DNA from: Hyphomicrobium sp. | Lineage (GTDB): Bacteria > Pseudomonadota > Alphaproteobacteria > Rhizobiales > Hyphomicrobiaceae | Assembly (NCBI GenBank): GCA_013141015.1 | Contig: JABFRT010000025.1 | Coordinates: 16,301 to 80,300, forward strand | Direction: 5' to 3' | Length of the DNA: 64,000 nt | Part shown: in pieces, positions 1 to 9,328 of the stretch | How the letters are laid out: each line of letters begins with the position of its first letter | Numbering within the stretch: the first letter of the stretch is position 1 | The notes under the pieces: model-generated | Told to the model about the DNA's origin: nothing | Databases searched by the model: none | Seen by the model: only the letters and a program-made list of their open reading frames with translations | Made by a program: the position numbers and the translations under genes

Positions 1-2148
1 CATGATCGGCATTTGGCAATCCATAAGCACGATATCGAATGCCGCGGCTTTTAGAGCCGCAATCGCTTCAAGCCCGTTGTTGACCACCGATACGTTACAG
101 CCGAACCCAGTCAGATATTCCTTGGCAACTTCGATATTGACGGGGTTGTCTTCGGCGAGAAGCACGTTGTTCGAAAGTTTTTTGCGGTCCGGCTGCGGGC
201 CATTGCTCTGGCTGTCAGCTTTGCCTTGCGCCGCGTCCGAACGCCAGCCCGGATGGCGCGTGCCTGTCACCGTGCGCGCCGCCGCATCGACGAGGTCGCT
301 GCGCCGGATCGGTTTGGTCAACACCGCTTCGATGCCGGCCTCCCGGATGGCTGCGATATCGCCTTGCCAATTGAGTGAGGTCGCAATGATGATCTTCAGG
401 CGCGACAGCGTTGGATGCGCCTTGATGCGCCGCGCGAATTCCAGGCCGTTTTCCTCAGGCATAACCATGTCAACAATCGCAGCATGGTAGGGTTTATGAA
501 TCGCGTTCGCCGCGACAAGCATCGGCCAGGCGGCAGTCGTACTGGCGGCCAATGACACGTTTGCCGCGCACCCTTCGAGATAATTGGCGACAATCTCGCG
601 GTTGGTTTCGCGGTCGTCGATGACAATTATGCGTGCGCCGTCGAGGACGGAGTGGTCGCTATCCGCTGTTGTTTCTGTTGACGTGCCATGCTCAAGCGGC
701 AATTCCACCGTGGCGGTGGTGCCTTTGCCCAGCTGGCTTTCAAGGGTGATCGTTCCACCCATCATTTCGGTCAGGTGACGGGCGATTGCCAAGCCAAGGC
801 CCGTGCCGCCAAAACGCCGGGAGATCGAAGTTTCAGCCTGTGTGAACGGCTGAAAAAGTTTGTCGAGCACGGCGCGGTCAATTCCGATGCCGGTGTCGGA
901 AATCTCGATTTTCACCTGCGATGCGCTGGCAGTATGATCTGGCCGTGTCACGCGGACGCTGATCTCGCCGTACTTCGTGAACTTCAACGCGTTGCCGACG
1001 AGATTGAGAACGATTTGTTTGATGCGGCCAGAGTCGCCTTTCGCAAATACCGGAACAGTGGGTTCGATATAGAGCGAAATCTCAAGCCCCTTTTTGTGAG
1101 ATTGACCAGCGAACAGTTCAACGGAACGCTCCATCAGATCGCGCAAATTGAATTCGTGGACATCGAGATCAAGCTTGCCAGCTTCGATGCGCGACAAATC
1201 GAGGATATCGTTGATGATGGTGAGTAGCGATTTTGCCGACTCGTTGATGGTGCCGACCAGTTTCTTCTGGCGCGCATCAAGGCCGGTGCGCATGAGCAAG
1301 TCGGTCATACCGAACACACCGTTCATGGGGGTGCGTATTTCATGGCTCATGTTGGCCAGAAATTGCGATTTCGCACGGACCGATTCTTCTGCGTCCTTCG
1401 CGGCTTGAGCCAGCGACTCCATCGTCTGCTGATGCTTGGCGATTTCCACATGCAAGGCATCATTGGTTTGTTGAAAACGGCTGACCGTCTTCTCTAAATC
1501 CTCCGTCAGATCATCGTTGAGAAAACGCAGGCGCAGTGCGTCTTGAGTGACGCGCGTCGTGCGCCGTCCTGCCATCCCTAGCGCGAAAATAAAGGCGATG
1601 CACATTGCGGCCATCGCCAGATTGATTTGTTCGCCCTGCATCAACAAGCGGACGGTATAGGGTGCGATTGCCAGCAGGATATAGATACGGAATATCTTGT
1701 CGTGCGCGGCCATCGAGCCGGATGCGCCCGCGGCAATGCCAGCAAGCACAAAGCCGATAAACGCCTGATGCTGGTAGCTCTCAGCCGGAAACAGCCAGAC
1801 GCCGGCGAGTCCCCAGGTCATCGCAGTCAGAAAGGCGCCTGAGGCAAACACATTGCGCCAATACCGGTAGTGGGACGATGCCGGGGTTCTGCGGCGGAAG
1901 GCAAGTTGCGAGGCCAGACGCAATACGGTGAGCGTCAGTATGGCGGCCAGCCAGATCCGAGGTGCAGGCCCCTCGATGGCATAAGAGATGATGTACGCCA
2001 GCAGGATGGCATTCAACGTTGTCGCGATCAGTGCGAGCGGCAACTGATCGTAGAGGAGTTCCAAGAGGCTCAACTTGACTTTGTTATCGACGCTGCGTGC
2101 GGGCGCGCCGGAAGTTGGGGAGCCAGCCGCGTCAAATGCACCCGTCAT
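1..2148 (-). CDS. Hybrid sensor histidine kinase (partial, cut by left edge)
   Basis: Membrane sensor kinase of a phosphorelay. Reading the minus strand from the ATG at 2148 gives about six hydrophobic segments (residues 33-195), a coiled linker, a HisKA domain with the phospho-acceptor His269 in an SHEIRTP motif, an HATPase domain with N, G1 and G2 boxes (LNLVGNALK, SDTGIGI, GGTGLGL), a complete receiver domain (Asp in IVDMVMP, Lys in LTKPI) and a second receiver that runs off the window just after its own Asp (LMDCQMP). The ATG overlaps the TGA of the upstream receiver-ATPase gene by 4 bp, so the two are translationally coupled. The membrane part resembles MASE-like sensor modules but I cannot name it. 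The signal sensed is unknown. The C-terminus lies outside the window. Confidence 0.85.
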   Translation of the reverse strand, partial: MTGAFDAAGSPTSGAPARSVDNKVKLSLLELLYDQLPLALIATTLNAILLAYIISYAIEGPAPRIWLAAILTLTVLRLASQLAFRRRTPASSHYRYWRNVFASGAFLTAMTWGLAGVWLFPAESYQHQAFIGFVLAGIAAGASGSMAAHDKIFRIYILLAIAPYTVRLLMQGEQINLAMAAMCIAFIFALGMAGRRTTRVTQDALRLRFLNDDLTEDLEKTVSRFQQTNDALHVEIAKHQQTMESLAQAAKDAEESVRAKSQFLANMSHEIRTPMNGVFGMTDLLMRTGLDARQKKLVGTINESAKSLLTIINDILDLSRIEAGKLDLDVHEFNLRDLMERSVELFAGQSHKKGLEISLYIEPTVPVFAKGDSGRIKQIVLNLVGNALKFTKYGEISVRVTRPDHTASASQVKIEISDTGIGIDRAVLDKLFQPFTQAETSISRRFGGTGLGLAIARHLTEMMGGTITLESQLGKGTTATVELPLEHGTSTETTADSDHSVLDGARIIVIDDRETNREIVANYLEGCAANVSLAASTTAAWPMLVAANAIHKPYHAAIVDMVMPEENGLEFARRIKAHPTLSRLKIIIATSLNWQGDIAAIREAGIEAVLTKPIRRSDLVDAAARTVTGTRHPGWRSDAAQGKADSQSNGPQPDRKKLSNNVLLAEDNPVNIEVAKEYLTGFGCNVSVVNNGLEAIAALKAAAFDIVLMDCQMPIM

Positions 2149-3437
2149 GAACGGCTCCGTTGGATATTTGGCTCGCGGCTTCCGGCAAATGCGGCGCTGC
2201 GCAGATTTGCTGTCAGTTTGCTCTTCAGATGAAGATCTTGCGCTAATTCAGCGCTGATCCGTTGCAGGCTTTGTGGTCCGTCGCTTTTTGCCGCGGACGC
2301 TTCATCTCGGTCTTCCTGGCGCGCGCGGGGAATGGCCAGCCGGACGATATTGCCGGCAGACGGGCTCGTCTCAAGCGTGAGGCGGCCCTGATGGGCCTCC
2401 GTCAAGATCTTGGCGATTTTGATACTGACGTCGCTCGATGGTTGCGGGTGGTTGACGGCCTTTTTGTGGGCTCGCGCGCCATTGACTTCGGCCAGCAGGC
2501 CACCTGGCAAGGGTGGGCCATCGTCGCTGACCATCACGGACAAGCCGCCGTCGGCCGACATTGAGGCGTCGAGCATAACACTGCCGCCTCGCGGCGACAT
2601 GCGTATCGCGTTATCGAGTAAGGCCCGCAGTGCCTGGTTGAGCAATGCACGGTCAGCTTGAACGGTGCATTCGTTGCCGATGGTGACGTTCGGGACGATG
2701 GTGATGCTGCGGCGGCCGGCTTGCTCTGAAAGTGCTGCAAGGGCGTCACGCACAGCATCCCGGGCATTGATTGGCTCGGCTTCAATTTGTAAGTGTTCGG
2801 TCAATGTGCGCCCGAAGTCCATCACCTTGAGCAGTGCTGCATTCAGCGCATGCGCGGACCGCGAAATGTCGCTCATCATGTCTTTATATGCTGGCGGCGA
2901 AAGCGGCCCGTAGACTTCCTTTTCGATCAATTGCGAAAAGCCAAAAATGGTCTTGATAGGCGACTGGAATTCCAGCGCCAATGCTGACATCATCTGGCTT
3001 TTCAGGTCGCTGAGGAAGGCCGTTGTGGCATTGGCTTCGCGCAACTCCCGCTCGGTATCTCCGCAACGCAAAACGAACTCGACGTGGGGTGTGAACAAGA
3101 TCCAATTGAGCGGCTTGGTTAGAAATGACGTGGCGCCCGCCCGGTAGGCAGCTTCGACTGCGCTTGCATCGTCGTGTCCGGTGATGACAATGACCGGAAT
3201 GGTCGCATTGAGGCTTCCGCTGCGGAGGGCGGAGATGACATCAAGACCGCTTGCGACGGGCATGTTGAGGTCGATTATTGCGGCGTCGAAGGCTTGGCTC
3301 GACAGTCGGGCGATCGCTTGGCCACCATCTTCAGCAATCGCTATTTCAAATCCGGCCGTTTCAAGGGTATCGCGGGCGATATCGCGGTATATCGCGTCGT
3401 CGTCAGCGACGAGGATATGTTTCTTCCGCTTAACCAT
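2145..3437 (-). CDS. Response regulator fused to degenerate histidine-kinase core
   Basis: A 430-residue cytoplasmic protein: receiver domain (residues 5-125), a DHp-like helix pair (about 140-215) and an HATPase-like domain (about 220-375). The receiver keeps all key residues: acidic D12-D14, phospho-site D56, T86 and K108. In the DHp region the usual HE(L/I)RTP motif reads LEFQSP, so Leu155 stands where the phospho-acceptor His should be. The ATPase G1 box reads DDGPPLP, which is also altered. It therefore probably binds phosphate through the receiver but cannot autophosphorylate in the usual way; an adaptor or allosteric role toward the co-transcribed hybrid kinase is inferred. The start at 3437 (MVKRKKHILVADDD) fits the receiver fold better than an upstream ATG at 3500. 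Confidence 0.8.
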   Translation of the reverse strand: MVKRKKHILVADDDAIYRDIARDTLETAGFEIAIAEDGGQAIARLSSQAFDAAIIDLNMPVASGLDVISALRSGSLNATIPVIVITGHDDASAVEAAYRAGATSFLTKPLNWILFTPHVEFVLRCGDTERELREANATTAFLSDLKSQMMSALALEFQSPIKTIFGFSQLIEKEVYGPLSPPAYKDMMSDISRSAHALNAALLKVMDFGRTLTEHLQIEAEPINARDAVRDALAALSEQAGRRSITIVPNVTIGNECTVQADRALLNQALRALLDNAIRMSPRGGSVMLDASMSADGGLSVMVSDDGPPLPGGLLAEVNGARAHKKAVNHPQPSSDVSIKIAKILTEAHQGRLTLETSPSAGNIVRLAIPRARQEDRDEASAAKSDGPQSLQRISAELAQDLHLKSKLTANLRSAAFAGSREPNIQRSRS

Positions 3438-3578
3438 TTTTTGGAATTGAGCCTTGTTGAATTTACGATGTCTTGTGATCCAAGGTAAAATTAGAGGCAT
3501 TTGTTTTCTGAACGATTAAGTTTGACATTGAGTTCTTGACATTCTTGTTTTCCAAACAATTCCCGGGTCTGGGGTAAA

Positions 3579-3612
3579 TAAAAAGAGAAAGGCCCCGGAC
3601 GCGCCCAGGGCC
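3579..3612 (-). terminator. Rho-independent terminator after RTX gene
   Basis: On the minus strand GGCCCTGG, loop GCGCG(T), CCGGGGCC (one G-U pair) is followed by TTTCTCTTTTT. It lies 33 bases after the stop of the RTX gene at 3645 and separates it from the two-component operon. Confidence 0.75.
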
Positions 3613-3644
3613 TTGCATGCTTTGTGCGATGGCGGCTTGCGGCA

Positions 3645-4787
3645 TCAGCCGACAAAAATCAGATCCGCCGCGGTCGGGTGGGTGATCACCCCCGTGGACA
3701 TGGCCTGTGGCAAGGCGTCAAAGTCTGCGATTGCAATCGGCGATTTGGCCGTGCCGGTTCCGTCTGCATCGAACCACAGGATCTGCGTGGTCTTTTCATA
3801 GATGAACGATGCGCGCGCAATCAGTGCCACCGGCGCATCGGTTGTGTCGACAAAGCTGTAGACCGGGTTGCCGGCCGCATTTGATGTCAGGCCGAAGTGG
3901 GCTTTACTGATCGACAGTTTGTCTTCACCGGGCGTAAAGCCGTCGATTGTGTCGATGCCCATGTCGAGCTGCAGGTTGACCTTTTCGGCGCTGTTATTGC
4001 GCAGAATAATGGTGTCTTCGCCGAGCCCGCCAGAGAAGTTAACGGCACCTTCGAGCACATCATCGCCGCCAGCCCCATCGAGAATCTGGATTTTCCAGGT
4101 CTGCTGTGTGAGGTAAATTTCGTCGTTGAGATTGGTGGCGGTAAGAGCTTCGGCGTCGATCTTATCAGCTTTAGTGAGTTCACCGGCCCAGCGGTCATCC
4201 ACAAAATCGACAAGCATTGCGGTCTTTTCTTGCGTCATGCTGACTCTGTCGAGGCCGAGGCCCCCGACAATCGTGTCGAAGCCAGAGCCAGGACGGTAAG
4301 TATCGTAGCCGGCATCGCCATACATCTGGTCGTTGCCCGCACCGCCCAGCAATTGGTCGTTACCGGCAAAGCCGCGCAGATAGTCGTTGCCCGCGGCGCC
4401 ATTGATCACGTTGTCCGACGTGGTTCCCCAGAGGAAATCCTGGAATGCCGTGCCGGTCACATTTTCGATGCTGGTATAGGTGTCGCCAGAGGCGTCACGG
4501 CCGCCATAGCCGAGATGCAGGAAGACATCGACACCGCGGCCGGCGCTGCCGGTATAGTCGAGCGTGTCGTAGCCGTCGCCGCCATTGAAGATGTCGATGC
4601 CGCCGATATCATTCAGTGTGTCGTTGCCGGCTTCGCCGTAAAGTGCGTCGTTGCCGGTGCCGCCCGAGATCAGATCGTTGCCGCCGCCGCCGTAGACTGT
4701 GTCGTTGCCGGCATCGGCAAGGATTTGTTCAGCGACCGTCGTTCCGCGAATAGTATCTGCCAGTGCACGGCCTGTGATGATACGCAT
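3645..4787 (-). CDS. RTX-type calcium-binding secreted protein
   Basis: A 380-residue hemolysin-type calcium-binding protein. Nonapeptide repeats of the GGxGxDxUx type (for example GGGGNDLISGGTGNDALYGE and GGAGNDQMYGDAG) occur in two blocks, near residues 30-75 and 120-165, with a beta-rich stretch between. There is no N-terminal signal peptide. The C-terminus resembles the tail of the second RTX protein in this window (FDADGTGTAKSPIAIADF), as expected for an uncleaved type I secretion signal. The start at 4787 is chosen for the AGAGGA ribosome site 7 bases upstream; an ATG at 4853 lacks one. No ABC/HlyD secretion genes lie beside it. The repeats bind Ca2+ after export; no enzymatic domain is visible and the function is unknown. 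Confidence 0.85.
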   Translation of the reverse strand: MRIITGRALADTIRGTTVAEQILADAGNDTVYGGGGNDLISGGTGNDALYGEAGNDTLNDIGGIDIFNGGDGYDTLDYTGSAGRGVDVFLHLGYGGRDASGDTYTSIENVTGTAFQDFLWGTTSDNVINGAAGNDYLRGFAGNDQLLGGAGNDQMYGDAGYDTYRPGSGFDTIVGGLGLDRVSMTQEKTAMLVDFVDDRWAGELTKADKIDAEALTATNLNDEIYLTQQTWKIQILDGAGGDDVLEGAVNFSGGLGEDTIILRNNSAEKVNLQLDMGIDTIDGFTPGEDKLSISKAHFGLTSNAAGNPVYSFVDTTDAPVALIARASFIYEKTTQILWFDADGTGTAKSPIAIADFDALPQAMSTGVITHPTAADLIFVG

Positions 4788-4925
4788 GGTGATCCTCTTT
4801 GAATCCTGAGATCCAAGAGTTACCGGCAGGCGGTAAATATTTCGTCTATGCAAGCCTCATTATGCGAATTGACCCATCAAGCATAATGGAGCGTGATAGT
4901 CGGAACCGCCGTTCACAGGCCGCTC

Positions 4926-5681
4926 TCACAGGCCGCTGAATCCGACGTTATCGCTGTCAAAGACATGTCCCGAAAGGGCGCGGCCACGGCGCGACGCAAG
5001 ATAAATAGCGAGTGCTGCGACGTCGGGTTCGTTGGTAAGGCACGCGCCTTCCGGGCGTTCGGTTCCGGACATGATGCGCGGTCCGACGGCGTTGACGCGA
5101 ATACCGTGCGGTGCCCAGGCGTGCGCTTCCGATTTTGTCATCGCGGCAAGTGCGGCGCGGGCATAAGAGGCGATGGCCGTGTCGCGGCCGTTGCGCGGAT
5201 GCGGCATGGTCACGACGTTGAGGATCAGGCCTTCGTTGAGAACGACGCGCATACGGTTGGCCGTCACGCGGGTTAAATGCGCCAGCGGCGTGAGCTTGGC
5301 CGAGACAAGGGCTTCGACCTGGCGTTCGCTGGTCACGCCCGCCATGTCAGCGGCTGAAACGCACGCAAGATTGATAACGGCATCGAGGCCGCCATAGGCC
5401 TGGGCGGCAGCCTGTGCGAACCGCACCGACGCATCTGCGCTCGAAATCGGATCGGTGTACAACTTGATCTCGCCGGCCGACTGCGACAGCAGCGCGACCA
5501 ACGCCGTGATTTCCGGAGACAGGTCGGTGGTGTGCACAACCAGCCGAGCCTTGATGTCGGCAAAGGCGCGGGCGACATCAACGCCCGTTGCAGCGCTAAG
5601 CCCGGTCAACAGAACGCGAGCGCCCGCGAGTTCGCGAACGATTTCACTTTCAGGACTGGCACCAACACGACCCATATACAT
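4926..5681 (-). CDS. SDR-family protein lacking the catalytic Tyr/Lys
   Basis: A 251-residue Rossmann-fold protein of the short-chain dehydrogenase/reductase family. A TGxxxATG-like nucleotide loop (TGLSAATG, residues 26-33) and a typical C-terminal half (GIRVNAVGPRI, then the SGHVFDSDNVG end) are present. The active site is not: the region aligning with YxxxK reads ASYAR, with Ala171 at the Tyr position and Arg175 at the Lys position. The usual catalytic Ser strand reads NVVTM, and the NNAG motif reads NLACV. The protein is therefore probably a non-catalytic nucleotide-binding relative, or uses other residues. It stands alone, transcribed away from the EAL gene, with a GGGGAAG sequence upstream of its ATG. 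Confidence 0.75.
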   Translation of the reverse strand: MYMGRVGASPESEIVRELAGARVLLTGLSAATGVDVARAFADIKARLVVHTTDLSPEITALVALLSQSAGEIKLYTDPISSADASVRFAQAAAQAYGGLDAVINLACVSAADMAGVTSERQVEALVSAKLTPLAHLTRVTANRMRVVLNEGLILNVVTMPHPRNGRDTAIASYARAALAAMTKSEAHAWAPHGIRVNAVGPRIMSGTERPEGACLTNEPDVAALAIYLASRRGRALSGHVFDSDNVGFSGL

Positions 5682-6091
5682 CGAGCTACTTCCCCTTCGC
5701 CAAGACCCGGGAGGACTGAAGTGCCCGGTTCCTTGATACCACGCCGATTCGCCTAACGAGACCTAAACAGCGCGCCGATTCGGGTTGGCTTCAGGCGTGT
5801 CCAGGGCGGAATCGCGGCGAAGACCGGGTGACTTGATGGGGGGAGGGAAAAATAATGTGCCGCCGCAGGGCCAGGGTTTGCGTCTCTATACTGCGGGCTT
5901 ATCCCGGGGCTTGGGCATATGTTTCAGCCGAGCACGTGTGGCCAAGCTGCTGTGCCGGGTAGAAAAAGCCCGGCAAACCCGGCTATGGCCGGTGGATAAT
6001 GGTGATAGAACCCGTCAGCGCGTTGCGCTGAACCCTTGCGCCGCCGAAGCTGATACCGACCGAATCGGTATTTGTGAGCTTTGCCGCACCC
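5682..6091. other. Intergenic region with two inverted repeats
   Basis: No convincing ORF. Two perfect inverted repeats lie just before the EAL gene: TCAGCGC/GCGCTGA at 6015-6031 and ATACCGA/TCGGTAT at 6053-6071. They could be operators or mRNA leader hairpins. The rest holds divergent promoters that I cannot place. Confidence 0.45.
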
Positions 6092-8218
6092 ATGATGTCT
6101 GACCAGAAACCGACCAGCGCCCCTGGCGCCCCCCTTAAGACCGAAACCGGCAATTTGCCGGGGACTACGCTTGCCGGGCAGCCTGTGGCCGCGCCCCAGT
6201 CGCTGGTGGCGGCCGGCAAGCGCGCCAGAGAGCGGCTTGTTCTGGTCAGCATGGCGCTGGTCACGGCGGCAGCATCGGCACTTTTATATGCGATCTTTGA
6301 ATATCCGCTGGCATCGGCAGTGCTCAGTGGTGGTCTGCTGTGGGCCGGACTGATGGCGCTGCACATCCAGTTTAAGAAGAATGCCGAAATCGCCAGATTG
6401 AAGAGCGAGCTTGCCCGCGTTGAATCACAGCGCGCCAGCGATGCCCCTTCGGTGCCGATGGCGCAGACGGTTCCGGCGGTCGATGCCAGTGCTGTCAAGC
6501 CAAGAAGCGTCGGCGGCCGCCGCTCCGTCCCTGGCCAACATCCGGCAACGGCTGCCGCGAATCCAGTATCGCTGCTGCGCGGCGGCACGGATTCGATGCA
6601 GGACGTGTCTGCAGCAGCAGGTCAGGCCGCCGAAAGCGCTATGCCCGGCGCGGCTGTCGGTGGTCCCGCTGGTCCTCAAACGCATCCGCGCTGGGAAATG
6701 CCTGGACAGCAAGGCAGGCCCGCGCGCGCAACAGCCGCGGCTCCGCAACAGGCATCAGCAACCGCCCCCCCTGCCGGATCAACCCTCCCGCGCGGCAAAC
6801 ACGCCGCGCCGCCTCCGCCGCCAGTGGAAACAGCGCTGTGGCCCGGCACTTCACTCAGTGCAGCCGATCCGATGCGCGATCAGTGGGCATTCCGGCCCAA
6901 GGACGTTGGGCTTCCGCCTCTGCCCGTGATGGATGGCGACGACCAGCCGATGACGTCGATGCCAGCGTCCACAATAGATGCCGACCTCGAGATGGTACAG
7001 CGCAAGATCAAAGCCTTGGCCGACGAGGTCAACGCTGCCGATATAGGGCGCGAACGCCAACCCATGCCCACCGGGTTCATGGCGGCTGGCATGCAGCACA
7101 CCGCAACGCCGAACGCAGGCGCAAATTCGGCGCTTGAAAAATCCATCGGTGCGTTGAAGGCAACGGCCGAGACAATGCGCGAACGGCCGGCGCCGCAGCA
7201 ACGCCCGGCGCCGCGCACCCAAACGCCGGCGGATCCTACTCCGCAAACGCAGACCTTGCCGTTCGATCTGCTTATCCCAGCGACCGCCGAGAGGATCGCG
7301 ATTTCTGATCTGGGTGCGCCGCCGGCACAGGCGCAGGTTGCTCAATCCGTTGCCGCCGCGCCACCACCGGCCGCGCCGCCCTTGGATGACGTACCGGTGC
7401 TTGAACTGCCAACGTTGCCAGTGTTCGAGTTCACGAGCTCAGCTCCGCCAAACCCGCGTCTTGCGGCAATTATCGCCGCCGTCGAGAACGGTGAGATGGA
7501 TGTGTTCCTGTCACCAATCGTGGCGCTGCAAAGCCATCAGGTCAGCCACTATGATGTGACGGTCCGCGTGCGCGCTGCAACCGGCGGATATCTCGAGAAT
7601 GCCGAGCAGGAACTGCAACTCGCTGGTAGCGACGTGCTGGCGCTGTTTGACACCGCGCGCTTAAAGCGGGCGGCTATGCTGGCGCAACGGTTGGACGCTC
7701 ATAACAAGCCAGGCTCATTACTGTCGGCGGTGAACGGACCGTCCATCACCAATGCAGAGTTCCTGGAAACATTCGCGCGCGTCTATGAAGAGCGCGACCG
7801 GATTTCCAATCAGCTTGTGCTGACGTTTACGCAAGCCGATCTTGAGCAGTTCTCGCCGTCCGCATGGCAGGCGTTGAGCGACATGCACGCATTCGGCTTC
7901 CGCTTCGCGTTATCGCAGATCGATCATGTGGCCATGGATTTCGCGAGCCTCGCGGAACGCGGGTTCGCGTTCCTGCGGCTGGATGCCAGCGCCTTGCTCG
8001 GCGGGCTTCCCGCGCGCGATCACTTTGTGGCGGCGGATGAGCTGTGCAAGTTGCTGGCAGGTGCCGGGATGACGCTGGTCGCAGACACTATCGATGACGA
8101 AGCTGTCCGTGCCCGCGTGTTCGGCTTCGGTGTGCTACTCGGCCAGGGCCGCTTGTTCGGCGGCGCCCGGCAAGTCAAGCTCGACCCGCTGCCGTCCGGC
8201 AGTTCGGCCGCCGCTTGA
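6092..8218 (+). CDS. Membrane-anchored degenerate EAL-domain protein
   Basis: A 708-residue protein with two N-terminal transmembrane helices (about residues 48-69 and 73-92), a short coiled segment, a roughly 330-residue linker rich in Pro, Ala and Gln, and a C-terminal EAL-like domain (about the last 245 residues). In active c-di-GMP phosphodiesterases this domain carries ExLxR and DDFGTG metal and catalytic motifs. Here they read DVTVRV and SQIDHV, and the later catalytic Glu/Lys positions are also lost. It is thus probably a c-di-GMP binding or protein-interaction module rather than an enzyme. Start uncertain: a GTG at 6074, and ATGs at 6092 and 6095, all without a strong ribosome site. 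It is followed by a clear terminator and appears monocistronic. Confidence 0.75.
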   Translation: MMSDQKPTSAPGAPLKTETGNLPGTTLAGQPVAAPQSLVAAGKRARERLVLVSMALVTAAASALLYAIFEYPLASAVLSGGLLWAGLMALHIQFKKNAEIARLKSELARVESQRASDAPSVPMAQTVPAVDASAVKPRSVGGRRSVPGQHPATAAANPVSLLRGGTDSMQDVSAAAGQAAESAMPGAAVGGPAGPQTHPRWEMPGQQGRPARATAAAPQQASATAPPAGSTLPRGKHAAPPPPPVETALWPGTSLSAADPMRDQWAFRPKDVGLPPLPVMDGDDQPMTSMPASTIDADLEMVQRKIKALADEVNAADIGRERQPMPTGFMAAGMQHTATPNAGANSALEKSIGALKATAETMRERPAPQQRPAPRTQTPADPTPQTQTLPFDLLIPATAERIAISDLGAPPAQAQVAQSVAAAPPPAAPPLDDVPVLELPTLPVFEFTSSAPPNPRLAAIIAAVENGEMDVFLSPIVALQSHQVSHYDVTVRVRAATGGYLENAEQELQLAGSDVLALFDTARLKRAAMLAQRLDAHNKPGSLLSAVNGPSITNAEFLETFARVYEERDRISNQLVLTFTQADLEQFSPSAWQALSDMHAFGFRFALSQIDHVAMDFASLAERGFAFLRLDASALLGGLPARDHFVAADELCKLLAGAGMTLVADTIDDEAVRARVFGFGVLLGQGRLFGGARQVKLDPLPSGSSAAA

Positions 8219-8250
8219 GCCGCGCAAACAGCGTCAAACGTGACAACTGC

Positions 8251-8287
8251 AGCAGCCGGGGTTATAGCCCCGGCTGTTGTTTTTTTT
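8251..8287 (+). terminator. Rho-independent terminator
   Basis: AGCAGCCGGGG, loop TTATAG, then CCCCGGCTGTT, followed by eight T residues. It ends transcription of the EAL gene and rules out an ATG at 8277 as the start of the next gene. Confidence 0.85.
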
Positions 8288-8312
8288 GGCGTTCATATTC
8301 TGGATTGTTGAC

Positions 8313-9155
8313 ATGCAGTTGCTCACCTCGATTGCGCCGCTGGCGGCAACCGCCGACGTCTGGTTTCTCGATATCTGGGGCGTGCTGCACAATGGCCGCC
8401 AGCCGTTTGCCAGTAGCGTTGCCGCGTGCATAGCGTATCGCCAAATGGGCGGACACGTGGTGCTGGTGTCGAATTCGCCGCGTCCGCGCACCGGCGTGAT
8501 CAAGCAACTCGACGAGATCGGTGTTGACCGGCAAGCGTACGATGACGCCATCACGTCGGGCGATGTTTCGCGCGCGCTGATTGCGGATGCGGCGGGCGTG
8601 CCCGTGCTGCACATCGGGCCAGCACGCGATAAGCCGTTGTTCGATGGGCTGGGTGTTGCCTTTGCCGATGCAAACAGCGCGGCAGTTGCGGTATGCAGTG
8701 GGCTCTATGACGACGAGACCGAGACGGCGGATAATTACCGCGACCTGCTCGCCCAACTGAAAGCCCGCAACGTGCCGATGATTTGCGCCAATCCCGACAT
8801 CAAAGCCGAGCGCGGCGGAAAAATCATCTACTGCGCCGGCGCCATTGCCGCGGCCTATGAAAATACTGGCGGTGTTGTCACGTATGCGGGAAAGCCCTAT
8901 CCGCCGGTTTATGCTGCAGCGCTCAATATCGCCGCCGGTCTGCGCGGCGGGGCAATCGACAAGGCGCGCGTGCTGGCCATTGGCGACGGCGTTGCGACTG
9001 ACATTCGCGGCGCGTCCTTGGCCGGCATCCGCTCGGTGTTCGTCGCCAGCGGCGTTCATGTGGCACGCGGAGAGGCCTTGCAAGACGCGGCGGACAAGCT
9101 GTTTGCAACCGAGGCCGTCAAGCCCATCGCTCTGATGACCGCGCTGGCGTGGTGA
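8313..9155 (+). CDS. TIGR01459-type HAD-superfamily hydrolase
   Basis: A 280-residue class IIA HAD phosphatase-like protein. Motif I reads FLDIWGVLHNG (nucleophile Asp20), the form in which the second Asp of DxD is replaced by Trp, typical of the TIGR01459 group. Motif II is LVSNSPR, and motif IV lies in AIGDGVATDIRGA near residues 235-247. A GK(P/E) motif (AGKPYPPVY) supplies the conserved Lys. The family is widespread in Alphaproteobacteria; the substrate is not established. The start at 8313 (MQLLTSIAPL) is used because the upstream ATG lies in a terminator T-tract. Confidence 0.88.
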   Translation: MQLLTSIAPLAATADVWFLDIWGVLHNGRQPFASSVAACIAYRQMGGHVVLVSNSPRPRTGVIKQLDEIGVDRQAYDDAITSGDVSRALIADAAGVPVLHIGPARDKPLFDGLGVAFADANSAAVAVCSGLYDDETETADNYRDLLAQLKARNVPMICANPDIKAERGGKIIYCAGAIAAAYENTGGVVTYAGKPYPPVYAAALNIAAGLRGGAIDKARVLAIGDGVATDIRGASLAGIRSVFVASGVHVARGEALQDAADKLFATEAVKPIALMTALAW

Positions 9156-9328
9156 TTGCGTCGGCCCGCGCCGCCAACGAGCGGGTAGGCGAAACGAGCG
9201 TGATACGCTGAGATTGGATGCGACCGCCTCTGGAGGTCGTGAGCCAGTGCGCGCAGAAAAAAACGGGTTTGGCAAATCTGAAACCGGAGAGGAAGCATCT
9301 CGCTCCCTCCCCGGTTGGGGTCTCCACC

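Noticed and set aside
688..1227. Plus-strand open frames over 1-2150
   Set aside because: They are shadows of the hybrid kinase read on the minus strand, which has all family motifs.
3645..4787. Toxin role for the first RTX protein
   Set aside because: Only Ca-binding repeats and a secretion tail are visible; no toxin or enzyme domain and no activator gene.
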